A DNA stretch of 64,000 bases from Arthrobacter sp. C2 (lineage in GTDB: Bacteria; Actinomycetota; Actinomycetes; Actinomycetales; Micrococcaceae): positions 4,340,001-4,404,000 of the forward strand of contig CP042428.1 in NCBI GenBank assembly GCA_024207135.1, given 5' to 3'. The translations under genes and the position numbers were made by a program. The notes beneath the pieces are model-generated. The model was not told the DNA's origin and searched no databases. It saw nothing but the letters and a program-made list of their open reading frames with translations. Every line of letters starts with the position of its first letter. Position 1 is the stretch's first letter. Positions 36,233-45,595 of the stretch are shown piece after piece.

Positions 36233-36706
36233 ATGACTCAAGACCAGGAGCAGCAGATGACCTTGGCAAGCGAGAACGCCGTGTACCCGATGGGGGACCG
36301 GAGCCCGCGCATTCGCGACGACAGCTACATGGTTACCCTCGGACTGGGAATATGGCTCACCCTGCTGATTTCTGCAGGCATGCTGTTGGCCGGATTCGTG
36401 CTGCACGCCATGTGGGTCGTTTGCATTTCAATTCCCTTTTTCGTGGTTGCGTTCGCGTCCGCACCCTTGTTCGCGCGCCTGCACTGGAGTTGTTCAACCC
36501 GCGCTTCCGTCATGGGTGCGATCCTGGGGTGGGCATTTTTGGCACCGATCTGGGCGCTGGTCAACATGGCCGCGAATGCCCTGGCCGAGGTTGAGGATCC
36601 AGATGTGTTCATGCCCGAGACGTGGCTGTGGGCCTTGGTTCCACTGGCCTTAGTGCTTATCGTGGCTGGCATTCGGCAGCGTGCGACCGGTCGAGACCTC
36701 CGCTAG
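36233..36706 (+). CDS. Small four-helix membrane protein, function unknown
   Basis: A 157-residue protein with a polar N-terminus (about 32 residues), two adjacent helices ('MVTLGLGIWLTLLISAGMLL', 'LHAMWVVCISIPFFVVAFAS'), a third ('ASVMGAILGWAFLAPIWALV') and a fourth ('TWLWALVPLALVLIVAGIRQ'). No family recognised. A TAGATT box at 36222-36227 ends five bases before the ATG at 36233, so the transcript is probably leaderless. Its base composition is less G/C-biased than the flanking genes, and it lies between the TauE gene and a decayed copy of the TauE 3' end, pointing to a past rearrangement. Confidence 0.65.
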   Translation: MTQDQEQQMTLASENAVYPMGDRSPRIRDDSYMVTLGLGIWLTLLISAGMLLAGFVLHAMWVVCISIPFFVVAFASAPLFARLHWSCSTRASVMGAILGWAFLAPIWALVNMAANALAEVEDPDVFMPETWLWALVPLALVLIVAGIRQRATGRDLR

Positions 36707-36721
36707 CCAATGCTGCGTCCG

Positions 36722-36783
36722 TCTGTGTGGGCGCTGATCCTCACGCTCGGTTACGACGAGTTGTTCCCGGCTGCCTAGCCGGA
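36722..36783 (+). pseudogene. Decayed duplicate of the TauE/SafE gene 3' end
   Basis: 36731-36782 matches 36117-36168 at 45 of 52 positions without gaps and still reads 'ALILTLGYDELFPAA-stop' against 'ALILKLGYDVLFPAA-stop' in the intact gene. The rest of the second copy is gone. Confidence 0.8.
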
Positions 36784-36842
36784 CCTGGAAAGTTCGCCCG
36801 ACCAGCACGCGTATCGCGTGGAGTCCCGGTCCTGAAGCTGCT

Positions 36843-36884
36843 CGTAGCACCGGTCACACCGTTGGCGGCATGACCGGTGCTACG
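36843..36884. terminator. Hairpin terminator downstream of the TauE remnant
   Basis: Perfect 14-bp inverted repeat (CGTAGCACCGGTCA / TGACCGGTGCTACG) with a 14-base loop. It sits between plus-strand genes and the minus-strand Ltp remnant, so it can serve both sides. Confidence 0.75.
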
Positions 36885-36965
36885 AACGGGTGAACGTCCT
36901 GTGAAGAGCGGGGCCCTCGTTACCAAGGTCATTGATTGATATGCCAACCGACCGGCCGAGGATCG

Positions 36966-37296
36966 CTACAGACCGGTCTTGCCCACTCCGTACTCTGCCT
37001 GTTTCCGGGTGTAGCCCTCAAAAACCAGCTGGTCGATCAAGCCCTTGCGCGAGAAAGTCGTCATTTCCAAGTAGTTTTTCGCGGACTTGGCAGCTTGATC
37101 ATGCCAATCCACTATCACGCGACCCACTGCCCACGTGGCATCGTTTTTCGAATAGTCCTCAAACTCGAGCTGTTCGATCAGTCCGGAGCGTGAAAACGCG
37201 GTGAATCCGAGGTAGTTCTCGGCGGACCGAAGGGCGTTTTTGCTGACTCACGGTTCCAGCTTCCGCCTCTGCCTTGGCTTCGGCTTCCGACCCGGC
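36966..37296 (-). pseudogene. Truncated, frameshifted Ltp-repeat (host cell surface-exposed lipoprotein) gene
   Basis: On the minus strand, two tandem Ltp motifs are intact: 'SAENYLGFTAFSRSGLIEQL' with 'DATWAV', then 'SAKNYLEMTTFSRKGLIDQL' with 'QAEYGVGKTGL-stop' (stop at 36966-36968). Just upstream, a run of five A (minus strand; 37237-37241) breaks the frame: the typical linker 'GSEAEAKAEAEAGTVSQ' is readable only in another frame. The signal peptide and N-terminus are absent because the DUF4439 gene ends there. It is therefore a non-functional fragment, unless the homopolymer is a sequencing error. Confidence 0.8.
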
Positions 37297-37298
37297 GG

Positions 37299-38543
37299 CT
37301 AACCGGCAGAGGCGCCTACGTCCGCAGGCTTGGGCGCTTCAGCCACGGCGGTGAAGTCCGGGACCTGGCCGGTGACCTGCCGGGCCTGCAGGCCCTGGGC
37401 CCAGGCAGCGTTGAAGAGGTAGGTCCGGGGTTCCCCGGCCTGGCTGGCGGCGGCGTCGCGCAACAGCAACGCCAATTGCGCCTCGCCGCTGCGGGCCGCA
37501 TCCATGAGGTTGGAAATGGCATCGGCCGGCAGTTGGTAGGCGGGCTGCCGGAGCGGTTCGCAGTCGTGGGCCGCATCAAGCTGCTTCTCGAGGGCCTCGG
37601 CGAATTCCACCAGCACCTTGGACCTGTTCCAGGCCGCTGTGCGCAGCCCGGCGCTGGTCCGTGCGCCGGCCACGTCGTAGGCGTATCCCATCCGGTAGGC
37701 CGCATCGATGACCTCGCCCAGCAGCTGCCCCGAATCCGTTTGTCCGGTGCCCTTGCTGGCGTCCGGTGCAGTGGCCGGGCAGGCGGAGAACGTGAACTCG
37801 GGCATCTTCGCCGCGGCGGCCTTGTCCACGGTGGGCGCCGCGGCTGGCGCGGTCGAGGGGGATGCAGAAGCGGAGGCGGCAGCCGAGGTGGTTTCAGCTG
37901 CCTGTGCAGCCAGTTCCGTGGCTGGGGTGGGCAGCGCATCGATGGCCGCCTGCGGGGCACCGGCGGCGGAGAGCACGGTGCGGGCCTGCAGCACCAGCTC
38001 GAATCCGGCACCGGAGAGCCTGCGCGCCTCTTGCTCGGGGGCGGTGAGCGCCTCGTGCAGCAGGCCGTTGCCGGCACCGGCCAATCGCCCGGAAAACTCG
38101 GCAGGCGTCAACGGGGGGACCGCGGAGGGCGGGGCGGTTGCGGCCTCGGCCCCGGTGCCCGCTGGTCCGTTCGCCGAGGCGGCAGCGGCCGCCAAGGCAC
38201 CGGGTGTGAGTAATTCGACATGCTCCGCCAGCATGGACCTGGCAGCCTGCAGCGCGGCGGTGGTTTTGGCGCCGGTGGAGGTGGCCGGGTGCTCGAGCAT
38301 GTTGCCAACGGATTCGAGCAGCACGGGCAGTTCGTCGGTGGCTTTCGGGGGCACCTCGATGACCGGTTCGGTGCCGAGAATCCGTTGCCATGTAGGGGAA
38401 TCCCGGTTCAGGTAGACCCCGGTGCCGAAGGTGCCCGCGGCCACGGCAACAACCGCCGCCGCGGCCAGCACGCGGAGCCTGGTGCGGGGCCTGCGGGGTG
38501 CGGGGGAAACGGGGTGCCTGGGGTCCATTGGGTGCTGATCCAT
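37299..38543 (-). CDS. DUF4439-domain membrane-anchored protein
   Basis: Protein of 414 residues found upstream of rimP in related actinobacteria. A Pro/Arg-rich N-terminus precedes one transmembrane segment ('VLAAAAVVAVAAGTFGTGVYL', about 26-46), so the rest is outside the membrane. Ala-rich helices follow; the DUF4439 ferritin-like domain is C-terminal (about 265-395: 'LLGEVIDAAYRMGYAYDVAG', 'VEFAEALEKQLDAA', 'YQLPADAISNLMDAARSGEA'). The function is unknown. Start choice: GTG, GTG and ATG stand in a row at 38549, 38546 and 38543; I give the ATG. Divergent from rimP with a shared promoter region of about 120 bases. Confidence 0.82.
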   Translation of the reverse strand: MDQHPMDPRHPVSPAPRRPRTRLRVLAAAAVVAVAAGTFGTGVYLNRDSPTWQRILGTEPVIEVPPKATDELPVLLESVGNMLEHPATSTGAKTTAALQAARSMLAEHVELLTPGALAAAAASANGPAGTGAEAATAPPSAVPPLTPAEFSGRLAGAGNGLLHEALTAPEQEARRLSGAGFELVLQARTVLSAAGAPQAAIDALPTPATELAAQAAETTSAAASASASPSTAPAAAPTVDKAAAAKMPEFTFSACPATAPDASKGTGQTDSGQLLGEVIDAAYRMGYAYDVAGARTSAGLRTAAWNRSKVLVEFAEALEKQLDAAHDCEPLRQPAYQLPADAISNLMDAARSGEAQLALLLRDAAASQAGEPRTYLFNAAWAQGLQARQVTGQVPDFTAVAEAPKPADVGASAG

Positions 38544-38662
38544 CACCACCGATCATCCCATGGACCCGGGTCGAGGGGCGGCAAGCGGGAATCGGGCAGA
38601 CGGATGGCCCCAAAAGTCGCTACCCTAGTGTTCACAACATCGAATAATGTGGGAGGACTTTC

Positions 38663-39241
38663 ATGACCGGCAAGCCGGCAGACATCCAGCTCGAGGCGGC
38701 CCGCCTCACCGAACTACTGGAGCCCACCGTTGCCTCCCACCAGTTGGTGCTCGAAGAAGTCCAGGTGCGCCGCGCCGGGGACCAGCGCATCGTGCACGTG
38801 GTGGTCGATTTGATCGACGGCACCGACGGCATCGAACTCGACGCGGTGGCCGAGGTTTCCCGCTCGATCTCCGAGGCATTGGACAAGGACCCGCACGACA
38901 CCGCGGATCCGTACGAACTTGAAGTATCTTCCCCCGGAACCTCGCGTCCGCTGACCTTGCCGCGCCACTGGAGCCGCAACGTCGGGCGCATGGTGAAGGT
39001 CAACGTCATCGGCGAGGACAACCTGCTGGGCAGGCTGACCGCCGTGGACGAGGACGGCATCACCATCGTCCCGGAGATCGAGGTCAAGAAGGGCATGAAG
39101 CCCAAGCAGGGCGAGGCCCGCAGCATCGGCTTCTCCCTGATCCGCCGCGGCAACGTCGAGGTGGAGTTCACCCGGGCCGAGGCCGCGGCACTGCAAGAAC
39201 TAGAGCTTGATCCAGAAGACGACGAAAACGCGGAGGCCTGA
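38663..39241 (+). CDS. rimP: Ribosome maturation factor RimP
   Basis: Needed for 30S subunit maturation, 192 residues. N-terminal alpha/beta domain ('[20 protein letters not shown]', '[20 protein letters not shown]') and conserved '[16 protein letters not shown]' before the C-terminal SH3-like domain ('[20 protein letters not shown]'). An acidic tail follows. GGGAGG is well placed before the ATG at 38663. It opens the translation cluster rimP-nusA-ylxR-infB-rbfA, and the nusA start is one base after its stop. Confidence 0.94.
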   Translation: MTGKPADIQLEAARLTELLEPTVASHQLVLEEVQVRRAGDQRIVHVVVDLIDGTDGIELDAVAEVSRSISEALDKDPHDTADPYELEVSSPGTSRPLTLPRHWSRNVGRMVKVNVIGEDNLLGRLTAVDEDGITIVPEIEVKKGMKPKQGEARSIGFSLIRRGNVEVEFTRAEAAALQELELDPEDDENAEA

Positions 39242-39242
39242 G

Positions 39243-40217
39243 TTGGACATTGATATGAGCGCGCTGCGCATGCTTGAAAAAGAGCGCGAAATCCCGATCG
39301 ACGTGCTGATCCCCACCATTGAGCAGGCCCTGCTCATTGCCTACCAGAAGTCCCCGGGTGCGATGCCGCAGGCACGTGCCGAGGTCGACCGCCGCAACGG
39401 CCACGTGACGATCTTCGCCACCGAGACCGAGGAAGACGGCACTGTCGTGGGCGAGTTCGACGACACCCCCACCGGCTTCGGCCGCATTGCCGCTTCCACC
39501 GCACGCCAGATCATCCTGCAGCGCCTGCGCGACGCCGAGGACGACAACGTCGTGGGCGAGTTCAAGAACAAGATCGGCGAGATCGTCTCCGGGCAGATCC
39601 AGCAGGGCAACAACCCGATCATGGTCCAGGTCAACCTGGGCGTCGTCGAGGCACTGCTGCCGCCGCCCGAGCAGGTGCCGGGGGAGAAGTACACCCACGG
39701 CAACCGCATCCGCTGCTACGTGGTCGACGTCAACCGCGGCCCCAAGGGCCCGGCCGTCACCCTGTCGCGTTCGCACCCGAACCTGGTCCGCCGGCTCTTC
39801 GAGCTCGAGGTCCCGGAGATCGCCGACGGCGCCGTGGAAATCATGGCGCTGGCCCGCGAAGCCGGCCACCGCACCAAGATCGCCGTGCAGGGCAACGTCC
39901 CGGGCCTGAACGCCAAGGGCGCCTGCATCGGTGAAATGGGTTCGCGCGTGCGCGCCGTGATGACCGAGCTGAACGACGAGAAGATCGACATCGTCGACTA
40001 CAACGACGATCCGGCGAAGTTCATCGCCTCGGCGCTGTCCCCGTCCAAGGTCGTCTCGGTGACCATCACCGACGAGTCGACCCGCTCGGCCCGCGTCGTG
40101 GTTCCCGATTACCAGCTCTCCCTGGCCATCGGCAAGGAAGGGCAGAACGCCCGCCTGGCGGCCAAGCTCACCGGCTGGCGCATCGACATCATCTCGGACG
40201 CCGTCGCAGCAGAGTAG
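39243..40217 (+). CDS. nusA: Transcription termination/antitermination factor NusA
   Basis: RNA polymerase- and RNA-binding factor, 324 residues: N-terminal domain '[20 protein letters not shown]', S1 domain (about 130-195), and two KH domains with '[20 protein letters not shown]' and '[20 protein letters not shown]'. The acidic C-terminal repeats of E. coli NusA are absent, as usual outside proteobacteria. I chose the TTG at 39243 because GGAGG (39231-39235) has ideal spacing; the ATG at 39255 is the alternative. Confidence 0.95.
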   Translation: MDIDMSALRMLEKEREIPIDVLIPTIEQALLIAYQKSPGAMPQARAEVDRRNGHVTIFATETEEDGTVVGEFDDTPTGFGRIAASTARQIILQRLRDAEDDNVVGEFKNKIGEIVSGQIQQGNNPIMVQVNLGVVEALLPPPEQVPGEKYTHGNRIRCYVVDVNRGPKGPAVTLSRSHPNLVRRLFELEVPEIADGAVEIMALAREAGHRTKIAVQGNVPGLNAKGACIGEMGSRVRAVMTELNDEKIDIVDYNDDPAKFIASALSPSKVVSVTITDESTRSARVVVPDYQLSLAIGKEGQNARLAAKLTGWRIDIISDAVAAE

Positions 40218-40449
40218 CCGCTTCAAGCCATCAGGCCGTCGCGCCCACAGGCCGGTAGGCACCCCCACGACGGGGAGCCAACCGGCCGGGGCCGGCGGTC
40301 TTTTGCCTGCCGGGCGCCGCCCGCGGCCCATCGGCACGGAAACTCGATCCACGTGTCCCACGGCACGCTCCATGGATTCCCGAAACGCGCTAGACTTGTC
40401 TGTGGTCCACTATGCATAGTGGTAAATCGAATGCAGGAGAAGAACCAAC
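40218..40449 (+). other. Spacer nusA-ylxR
   Basis: About 230 bases, G/C-rich at first, then AT-richer near 40400-40440, where a secondary promoter could lie (TAGACT-like box near 40391, followed by AGGAGAAG before the ylxR start). No gene seen. Confidence 0.3.
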
Positions 40450-40779
40450 GTGTCATTGCAGCAACAGCCGCAGCGCACGTGCATCGGTTGCCGCACCGTG
40501 GTGGACCAGAACCAGCTGACGCGCTGGGTCTTGAGGGCGAAGGACGGCAAGTCCGTCCCGGTGCCCGATCCGACCCGTCGTCTCGCCGGGCGGGGTGCTT
40601 GGCTGCACCCCAACCCGGAATGTGCCCAACGTGCCGTACAACGCGGGGCATTCGCACGGTCCTTTCGGACCAACGTGGATGTCTCCTCGCTTGTGGCGGA
40701 ACGGCGGGCCAAGGAACGGACCCAACCTGGGAAACCGGCCTTCACAAACGTCCAACCTGAAAGCGGGTCAGAAATCTGA
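40450..40779 (+). CDS. ylxR: YlxR/RnpM-family RNA-binding protein
   Basis: Small basic protein of 109 residues, family DUF448, usually located between nusA and infB as here. The signature 'PQRTCIGCRTVVDQNQLTRW' and 'GRGAWLHPNPECAQRAVQR' are complete; relatives bind RNA and influence RNase P activity or nucleoid functions. AGGAGAAG precedes the GTG at 40450. The C-terminal 25 residues are polar and poorly conserved. Confidence 0.9.
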   Translation: MSLQQQPQRTCIGCRTVVDQNQLTRWVLRAKDGKSVPVPDPTRRLAGRGAWLHPNPECAQRAVQRGAFARSFRTNVDVSSLVAERRAKERTQPGKPAFTNVQPESGSEI

Positions 40780-40944
40780 TGGAAACCCGATGAGTTCCAA
40801 GCGATGAGCGCCTAACGATGATGAATCGGTTATGCGTCGCAGCGCCTGTGGCATCCGTTTTGGATGCTGGGCTAGACAGCAAACGTTGGTTCGTACCAAA
40901 AACTTTGTAAGAAGAAGTGGTGCGGACCTTCAGACAGGAGAAAA

Positions 40945-43827
40945 GTGGCTAAGGTCCGCGTACACGAGCTCGCCAAAGAGCTCGGAATCACTTCAAAGGA
41001 TGCAGTTGCCAAACTGCAGGAAATGGGCGAGTTCGTCCGTTCCGCATCCTCAACCATCGAGGCACCGGTCGTGCGCAAGCTGCGCACCGCGTTCCCGAAC
41101 GCTGCCCCGGCAGCACCCAAGGCAGCCCCGGCAGCCAAGGCTCCGGCCGCCCCGGTGACCCCGGGCGCAGCCGCACCGAAGCCGGCCGGCACCGTCCCGG
41201 CCCCGGCTCCGGCAGCAGCAGCCCCGGCCGCATCCGAGGCGCCAGCCGCCCCGGCAGCACCGGCCCCGGCCGCCGAAGCAGCAGCACCGTCGGCCGCCCC
41301 GCGTCCGGGTGCCAAGCCCGGCGCACCGCGTCCGGGCAACAACCCGTTCTCTTCCCAGCAGGGCATGCGCCCCACCGGTGAGAACGCGCGCCCCGAGCGC
41401 ACCGAGCGTTCGGACCGCCCGGCTTCGGCCCCGCGTCCGGGTGCCAAGCCAGGCGGCCCGCGTCCGGGCAACAACCCGTTCGCATCCCAACAGGGCATGC
41501 GCTCCGGCGGCCCCGGTGCCGGTGGATCCCGTCCCGGCGGTCCCCGCCCGGGTGGCCCGCGTCCCCCGGCCGGTGCCGGTGGTCCCCGTCCCGCAGCAGG
41601 CGCCGGCGGTCCCCGCCCGGCAGCCGGTGCAGGCGGCCCCCGTCCGGCCGGTGCCGGTGGACCGCGCCCCGCAGGCGCAGGTCCGCGCACCCCGGGAGGC
41701 GCTCGCGCTACTCCCGGCATGATGCCCAACCGCACCGAACGTCCGGCTCCGGCCGGTGCACGTCCGGGTGGTCCGGGCCGCGGTGGCCCGGCACGTCCGG
41801 GTGGCGCACCAGGCGCCGGCGGAGCTCCGGGAGCAGCCGGTGGCGGCGGCGGTTACAAGGGCGGCGGCGGTCCCAACCGCGGTCGCGGTGGAACCCAGGG
41901 TGCCTTCGGCAAGGGCGGCGCAGGCCGCGGCAAGCAGCGCAAGTCCAAGCGCGCAAAGCGCCAGGAACTTGAGCAGATGAGCGCTCCGTCGCTGGGCGGC
42001 GTCAGTGTGCCCCGCGGCAACGGCTCGACCGAGGTTCGCCTCCGTCGTGGCTCGTCGATCACCGACTTCGCCGACAAGATCAACGCCAACCCGGCAGCTC
42101 TTGTCACCGTGCTCTTCCACCTGGGAGAAATGGCCACCGCCACCCAGTCCCTGGACGAGGCAACCTTCGACGTCTTGGGTGCCGAGCTCGGCTACGTCGT
42201 CACCGTCGTGTCCCCCGAGGACGAAGAGCGCGAACTGCTCGCCTCGTTCTCGATCGACTTCGACGCCGAGCTTGACGCCGAAACCGAGGACATGCTTGAG
42301 GCACGTCCGCCGGTGGTCACCATCATGGGTCACGTTGACCACGGTAAGACCCGCCTGCTGGATGCCATCCGCAAGTCCAACGTCATCGAGGGCGAAGCCG
42401 GCGGCATCACCCAGCACATCGGTGCGTACCAGATCCACCACATCCACGAAGAGATCGATCGTGCGATCACCTTCATTGACACCCCGGGCCACGAGGCGTT
42501 CACCGCCATGCGTGCACGTGGTGCCAAGGTCACCGACATCGCCGTGTTGGTTGTTGCAGCGGACGACGGCGTCATGCCGCAGACCGTTGAGGCACTCAAC
42601 CACGCCAAGGCCGCCGGTGTTCCGATCGTCGTGGCAGTGAACAAGGTCGACAAGGAAGCCGCGAACCCTGACAAGGTCAAGGGCCAGCTGGCCGAATACG
42701 GCCTGGTTCCGGAGGAATACGGTGGCGACACCATGTTCATCCACGTCTCCGCCCTGCAGAAGCTCGGCATCGACGAGCTGCTCGATGCAGTGCTGCTGAC
42801 GGCCGACGCCGCGTTGGACATGCGTGCCAACCCGGACAAGGACGCCCGCGGCATCGCGATCGAAGCGAACCTCGACAAGGGTCGCGGCGCCGTGGCAACC
42901 GTGCTGGTCCAGTCCGGTACCCTGGCCGTCGGCGACACCATCGTTGCCGGTACCGCACACGGCCGTGTGCGTGCCATGTTCGACGAGAACGGCGACAACC
43001 TCGACGTTGCACTGCCCTCGCGCCCGGTCCAGGTCCTTGGCCTGTCCTCGGTGCCGCGTGCAGGCGACACCTTCCTGGTGACCGACGACGAGCGCACCGC
43101 TCGCCAGATCGCCGAGAAGCGCGAAGCCGCGGACCGCAATGCGGCCCTGGCCAAGCGTCGCAAGCGCATCACCCTGGAAGACTTCGACCAGGCCGTTGCC
43201 GACGGCAAGATCGACACCCTCAACCTCATCCTCAAGGGTGACGTTTCCGGTGCCGTGGAAGCCCTGGAAGATTCGCTGCTCAAGATCGACGTGGGCGAAG
43301 GCGTGCAGCTGCGCGTCATCCACCGCGGCGTTGGCGCAATCACCCAGAACGACGTCAACCTTGCAACCGTTGACAACGCGATCATCATTGGCTTCAACGT
43401 CAAGCCCGCGGAGCGCGTTGCCGAAATGGCCGACAAGGAAGGCGTCGACATGCGCTTCTACTCGGTCATCTACGGTGCAATCGATGACATCGAGCTGGCT
43501 CTCAAGGGCATGCTCAAGCCGGAGTACGAGGAAGCCCAGCTGGGCACCGCGGAGGTCCGCGAGGTCTTCCGTTCATCGAAGTTCGGCAACATTGCCGGCT
43601 CGATCGTTCGCTCGGGCACCATCCGCCGAAACACCAAGGCACGCGTCCTGCGCGATGGCAAGGTCATCGGCGAGGGCCTGACCGTGGACTCGCTCAAGCG
43701 GTTCAAGGACGACGCCACCGAGGTCCGCGAGGGCTTCGAATGTGGTATCGGCCTGGGCTCGTTCAACGACGTCAAGGACGGCGACACGATCGAGACCTAC
43801 GAGATGCGCGAAAAGCCGCGCGCTTAA
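40945..43827 (+). CDS. infB: Translation initiation factor IF-2
   Basis: GTPase that brings fMet-tRNA to the 30S subunit, 960 residues. N-terminal IF2_N domain '[20 protein letters not shown]'; a very long Ala/Pro/Gly/Arg low-complexity region (about residues 50-335); a basic segment '[19 protein letters not shown]'; second IF2_N region; then the G domain with P-loop GHVDHGKT (462-469), 'DTPGHEAF' and 'NKVDK', and domains II-IV. GTG start at 40945 preceded by AGGAG. The actinobacterial IF-2 linker is usually long; here it contains several near-identical Pro-Gly blocks. Confidence 0.96.
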   Translation: MAKVRVHELAKELGITSKDAVAKLQEMGEFVRSASSTIEAPVVRKLRTAFPNAAPAAPKAAPAAKAPAAPVTPGAAAPKPAGTVPAPAPAAAAPAASEAPAAPAAPAPAAEAAAPSAAPRPGAKPGAPRPGNNPFSSQQGMRPTGENARPERTERSDRPASAPRPGAKPGGPRPGNNPFASQQGMRSGGPGAGGSRPGGPRPGGPRPPAGAGGPRPAAGAGGPRPAAGAGGPRPAGAGGPRPAGAGPRTPGGARATPGMMPNRTERPAPAGARPGGPGRGGPARPGGAPGAGGAPGAAGGGGGYKGGGGPNRGRGGTQGAFGKGGAGRGKQRKSKRAKRQELEQMSAPSLGGVSVPRGNGSTEVRLRRGSSITDFADKINANPAALVTVLFHLGEMATATQSLDEATFDVLGAELGYVVTVVSPEDEERELLASFSIDFDAELDAETEDMLEARPPVVTIMGHVDHGKTRLLDAIRKSNVIEGEAGGITQHIGAYQIHHIHEEIDRAITFIDTPGHEAFTAMRARGAKVTDIAVLVVAADDGVMPQTVEALNHAKAAGVPIVVAVNKVDKEAANPDKVKGQLAEYGLVPEEYGGDTMFIHVSALQKLGIDELLDAVLLTADAALDMRANPDKDARGIAIEANLDKGRGAVATVLVQSGTLAVGDTIVAGTAHGRVRAMFDENGDNLDVALPSRPVQVLGLSSVPRAGDTFLVTDDERTARQIAEKREAADRNAALAKRRKRITLEDFDQAVADGKIDTLNLILKGDVSGAVEALEDSLLKIDVGEGVQLRVIHRGVGAITQNDVNLATVDNAIIIGFNVKPAERVAEMADKEGVDMRFYSVIYGAIDDIELALKGMLKPEYEEAQLGTAEVREVFRSSKFGNIAGSIVRSGTIRRNTKARVLRDGKVIGEGLTVDSLKRFKDDATEVREGFECGIGLGSFNDVKDGDTIETYEMREKPRA
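41308..41960 (+). repeat. Low-complexity Pro/Gly/Ala/Arg repeats inside infB
   Basis: Repeated coding units: '[15 protein letters not shown]' and '[15 protein letters not shown]', and several '[17 protein letters not shown]' copies. DNA of the copies is nearly identical, so unit number could vary by slippage. The region encodes the flexible linker before the G domain. Confidence 0.75.
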
Positions 43828-43848
43828 TCAATACCAAGCGCTGCTAGT

Positions 43849-43896
43849 CGACGGTGGGGCGCCGCAACCGCACAAGGTTGCGGCTCCCCGCCGTCG
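43849..43896 (+). terminator. Long hairpin between infB and rbfA
   Basis: Arms of 21 bases each (43849-43869 and 43876-43896) pair at 19 positions plus one G-T wobble, around a GCACAA loop. It starts about 20 bases after the infB stop and ends 45 bases before rbfA. Either an attenuator or an RNA-processing/stability element inside the operon. Confidence 0.7.
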
Positions 43897-43941
43897 AAGC
43901 GCATTAACCGGCATCCGCGGGTGCCGAGAAAAGGAGTGAAC

Positions 43942-44379
43942 GTGGCTGACTCAGCTCGCGCCGCAAAACTGGCCCAACGCATCAAGGTGGTTGTAGCCCA
44001 GGCACTGGGCAAGGCCGTGAAGGATCCACGCGTGGAGGCCATCACGGTCACCGACGCACGGGTGACCAACGACCTGCAGCACGCCACCATCTACTACACG
44101 GTCTTTGGCGACGACGAAGCCAAGGCCGATGCAGCAGCTGCCCTGGCGAAGTCCAAGGGCGTCCTGCGCAAGGAGGTCGGCAAGAACGTCACCGTGCGCC
44201 TGACCCCGACCCTGGAATTCGTCGCTGACGAGATCCCGGTCAACGCCTCGAACCTCGAGGCGCTGCTTCGGGTTGCCAAGGCCAAGGACGCCGAGGTTGC
44301 CGCGCTGGCGGCAGGCAAGACCTTCGCCGGCGACGCCGACCCGTACAAGCGCGACGAAGAAGAAGAGGACGACGCCTAG
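43942..44379 (+). CDS. rbfA: Ribosome-binding factor A
   Basis: KH-fold factor for 30S maturation, 145 residues: 'ARAAKLAQRIKVVVAQALGK', 'DPRVEAITVTDARVTNDLQH', 'ATIYYTVFG', 'RKEVGKNVTVRLTPTLEFVA'. The acidic C-terminal tail (DEEEEDDA) is typical of actinobacteria. GTG start at 43942 with AAGGAG five bases upstream. In relatives truB follows directly; here a terminator and two reversed genes intervene. Confidence 0.94.
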   Translation: MADSARAAKLAQRIKVVVAQALGKAVKDPRVEAITVTDARVTNDLQHATIYYTVFGDDEAKADAAAALAKSKGVLRKEVGKNVTVRLTPTLEFVADEIPVNASNLEALLRVAKAKDAEVAALAAGKTFAGDADPYKRDEEEEDDA

Positions 44380-44416
44380 GCGTTTTGCCCCTTCCGCCCG
44401 GTTCCCCGGGCAGCAC

Positions 44417-44465
44417 GAAACCCCGCAACGGGAGCCTGGAAACCAGGATCCGGTTGCGGGGTTTC
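44417..44465. terminator. Bidirectional terminator between rbfA and the ScyD-like gene
   Basis: Outer 13-bp stem GAAACCCCGCAAC / GTTGCGGGGTTTC, with a smaller inner hairpin (CCTGG...CCAGG) in the loop. Placed between convergent genes. Confidence 0.85.
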
Positions 44466-44497
44466 TGCGTTCGGCGTGCAAGGCCGCGGACATGGCG

Positions 44498-45595
44498 CTA
44501 CTTGATCGTGGCGGTCACCACCGATCCGGAGGGTGTCAGGACCATGGTGCTGACGATCATCTTTTTGTTTTGGATCGCGATGTCGGCTGCCAGGCCCGCG
44601 GGAAGGACCGTGGTGGCGTGGCCGTTGACGATCTTGGCGACGCCGCCGCCGAAGAGCTCGGCCACGTAGATGTTGCCCATGTGGTCCAGTGCGACCCCGG
44701 TGGGGGCGTTGAGCCCGGTGGCAACGACCTGGGTCTTCTTGGTCTGCAGGTTCATCTTGTAGACCTTGCCCACGGAGAGGGATTCACCCGGTACCCCCGG
44801 CAGGACCGTGTAGTACAGCCAGTTGCCCTTGACGGTGATGTCGGTGGGAACAGGCTGGGCCCAGTAGGTGTGCCCGAGCATGCAATCGGGAACCGTCATG
44901 CCCATCTCGGCGGCCATCGCCTGGACCGCCGCGGTGATCGTGATTCCCTCGGCGGGAAGCGCCTTCACCAGCGAGACCTTGCCCTGGTTGTTCACATGCA
45001 GGATGGCGTTCGCCCCGGCATCACCGACGTACAGGCCGTTGCGGGTCGGCACGCTGGAGTACGGGTGGGAGAACTCCTCGCCCATGGACTGCAGGTACGG
45101 TGCCTGGGCCAGGCAGCCGGCCGAGGCGTCGCGGACCCCGTAGACGGTATTGCCGTCGGAGTTGTGCGTCCTTTCGTACTCTGCCATGTCGGTCACGGTG
45201 CGGACCTTGCCCTTGTGGTCGATGGTCTTCAGCACCGCCGGGGTGAGCCCCGGAGCGGGCGGCTCCCCGCCTTCGGAACCCGCGTTCTGGAAGTAGTACG
45301 TGGTGTTGTTGCCGTAGGAAACACCGGCGATTTCATGTCCCGGCGCCGAGACCAGCACGGTCTTTTTGCCCGAAGGTGAAATGGAGGAGACCAATCCCGC
45401 CATTGCCTCGGCAACCAAGACATTGCCATGTGGCCCGAAGGCAACCTTCAACGGCCCCCCAAGACCCGTTGCAAGCTGCTTGACGTTGGTGATGTCCGGG
45501 GACGGCGGAGCGGTGGCTGACTGGGCCGGGGCGACGGAAAGCGTCACCGTCATGGCCGAGGCTGCGGCTACTGCCGCAAAAACGCGAAACTTCAT
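44498..45595 (-). CDS. Secreted ScyD/ScyE-family beta-propeller protein
   Basis: Exported protein of 365 residues with a Sec signal peptide (MKFRVFAAVAAASAMTVTLS, cleavage near AQSA). The mature part is a six-bladed propeller-like chain of NHL/SMP-30 type repeats: 'LGGPLKVAFGPHGNVLVAEA', 'VGDAGANAILHVNNQGKV', 'NAPTGVALDHMGNIYVAELF'. The ScyD/ScyE family is named after cyanobacterial scytonemin genes, but actinobacterial members have no defined role and may bind or process an extracellular compound. It is monocistronic, between two terminator-like regions, and interrupts the rbfA-truB order. Confidence 0.85.
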   Translation of the reverse strand: MKFRVFAAVAAASAMTVTLSVAPAQSATAPPSPDITNVKQLATGLGGPLKVAFGPHGNVLVAEAMAGLVSSISPSGKKTVLVSAPGHEIAGVSYGNNTTYYFQNAGSEGGEPPAPGLTPAVLKTIDHKGKVRTVTDMAEYERTHNSDGNTVYGVRDASAGCLAQAPYLQSMGEEFSHPYSSVPTRNGLYVGDAGANAILHVNNQGKVSLVKALPAEGITITAAVQAMAAEMGMTVPDCMLGHTYWAQPVPTDITVKGNWLYYTVLPGVPGESLSVGKVYKMNLQTKKTQVVATGLNAPTGVALDHMGNIYVAELFGGGVAKIVNGHATTVLPAGLAADIAIQNKKMIVSTMVLTPSGSVVTATIK

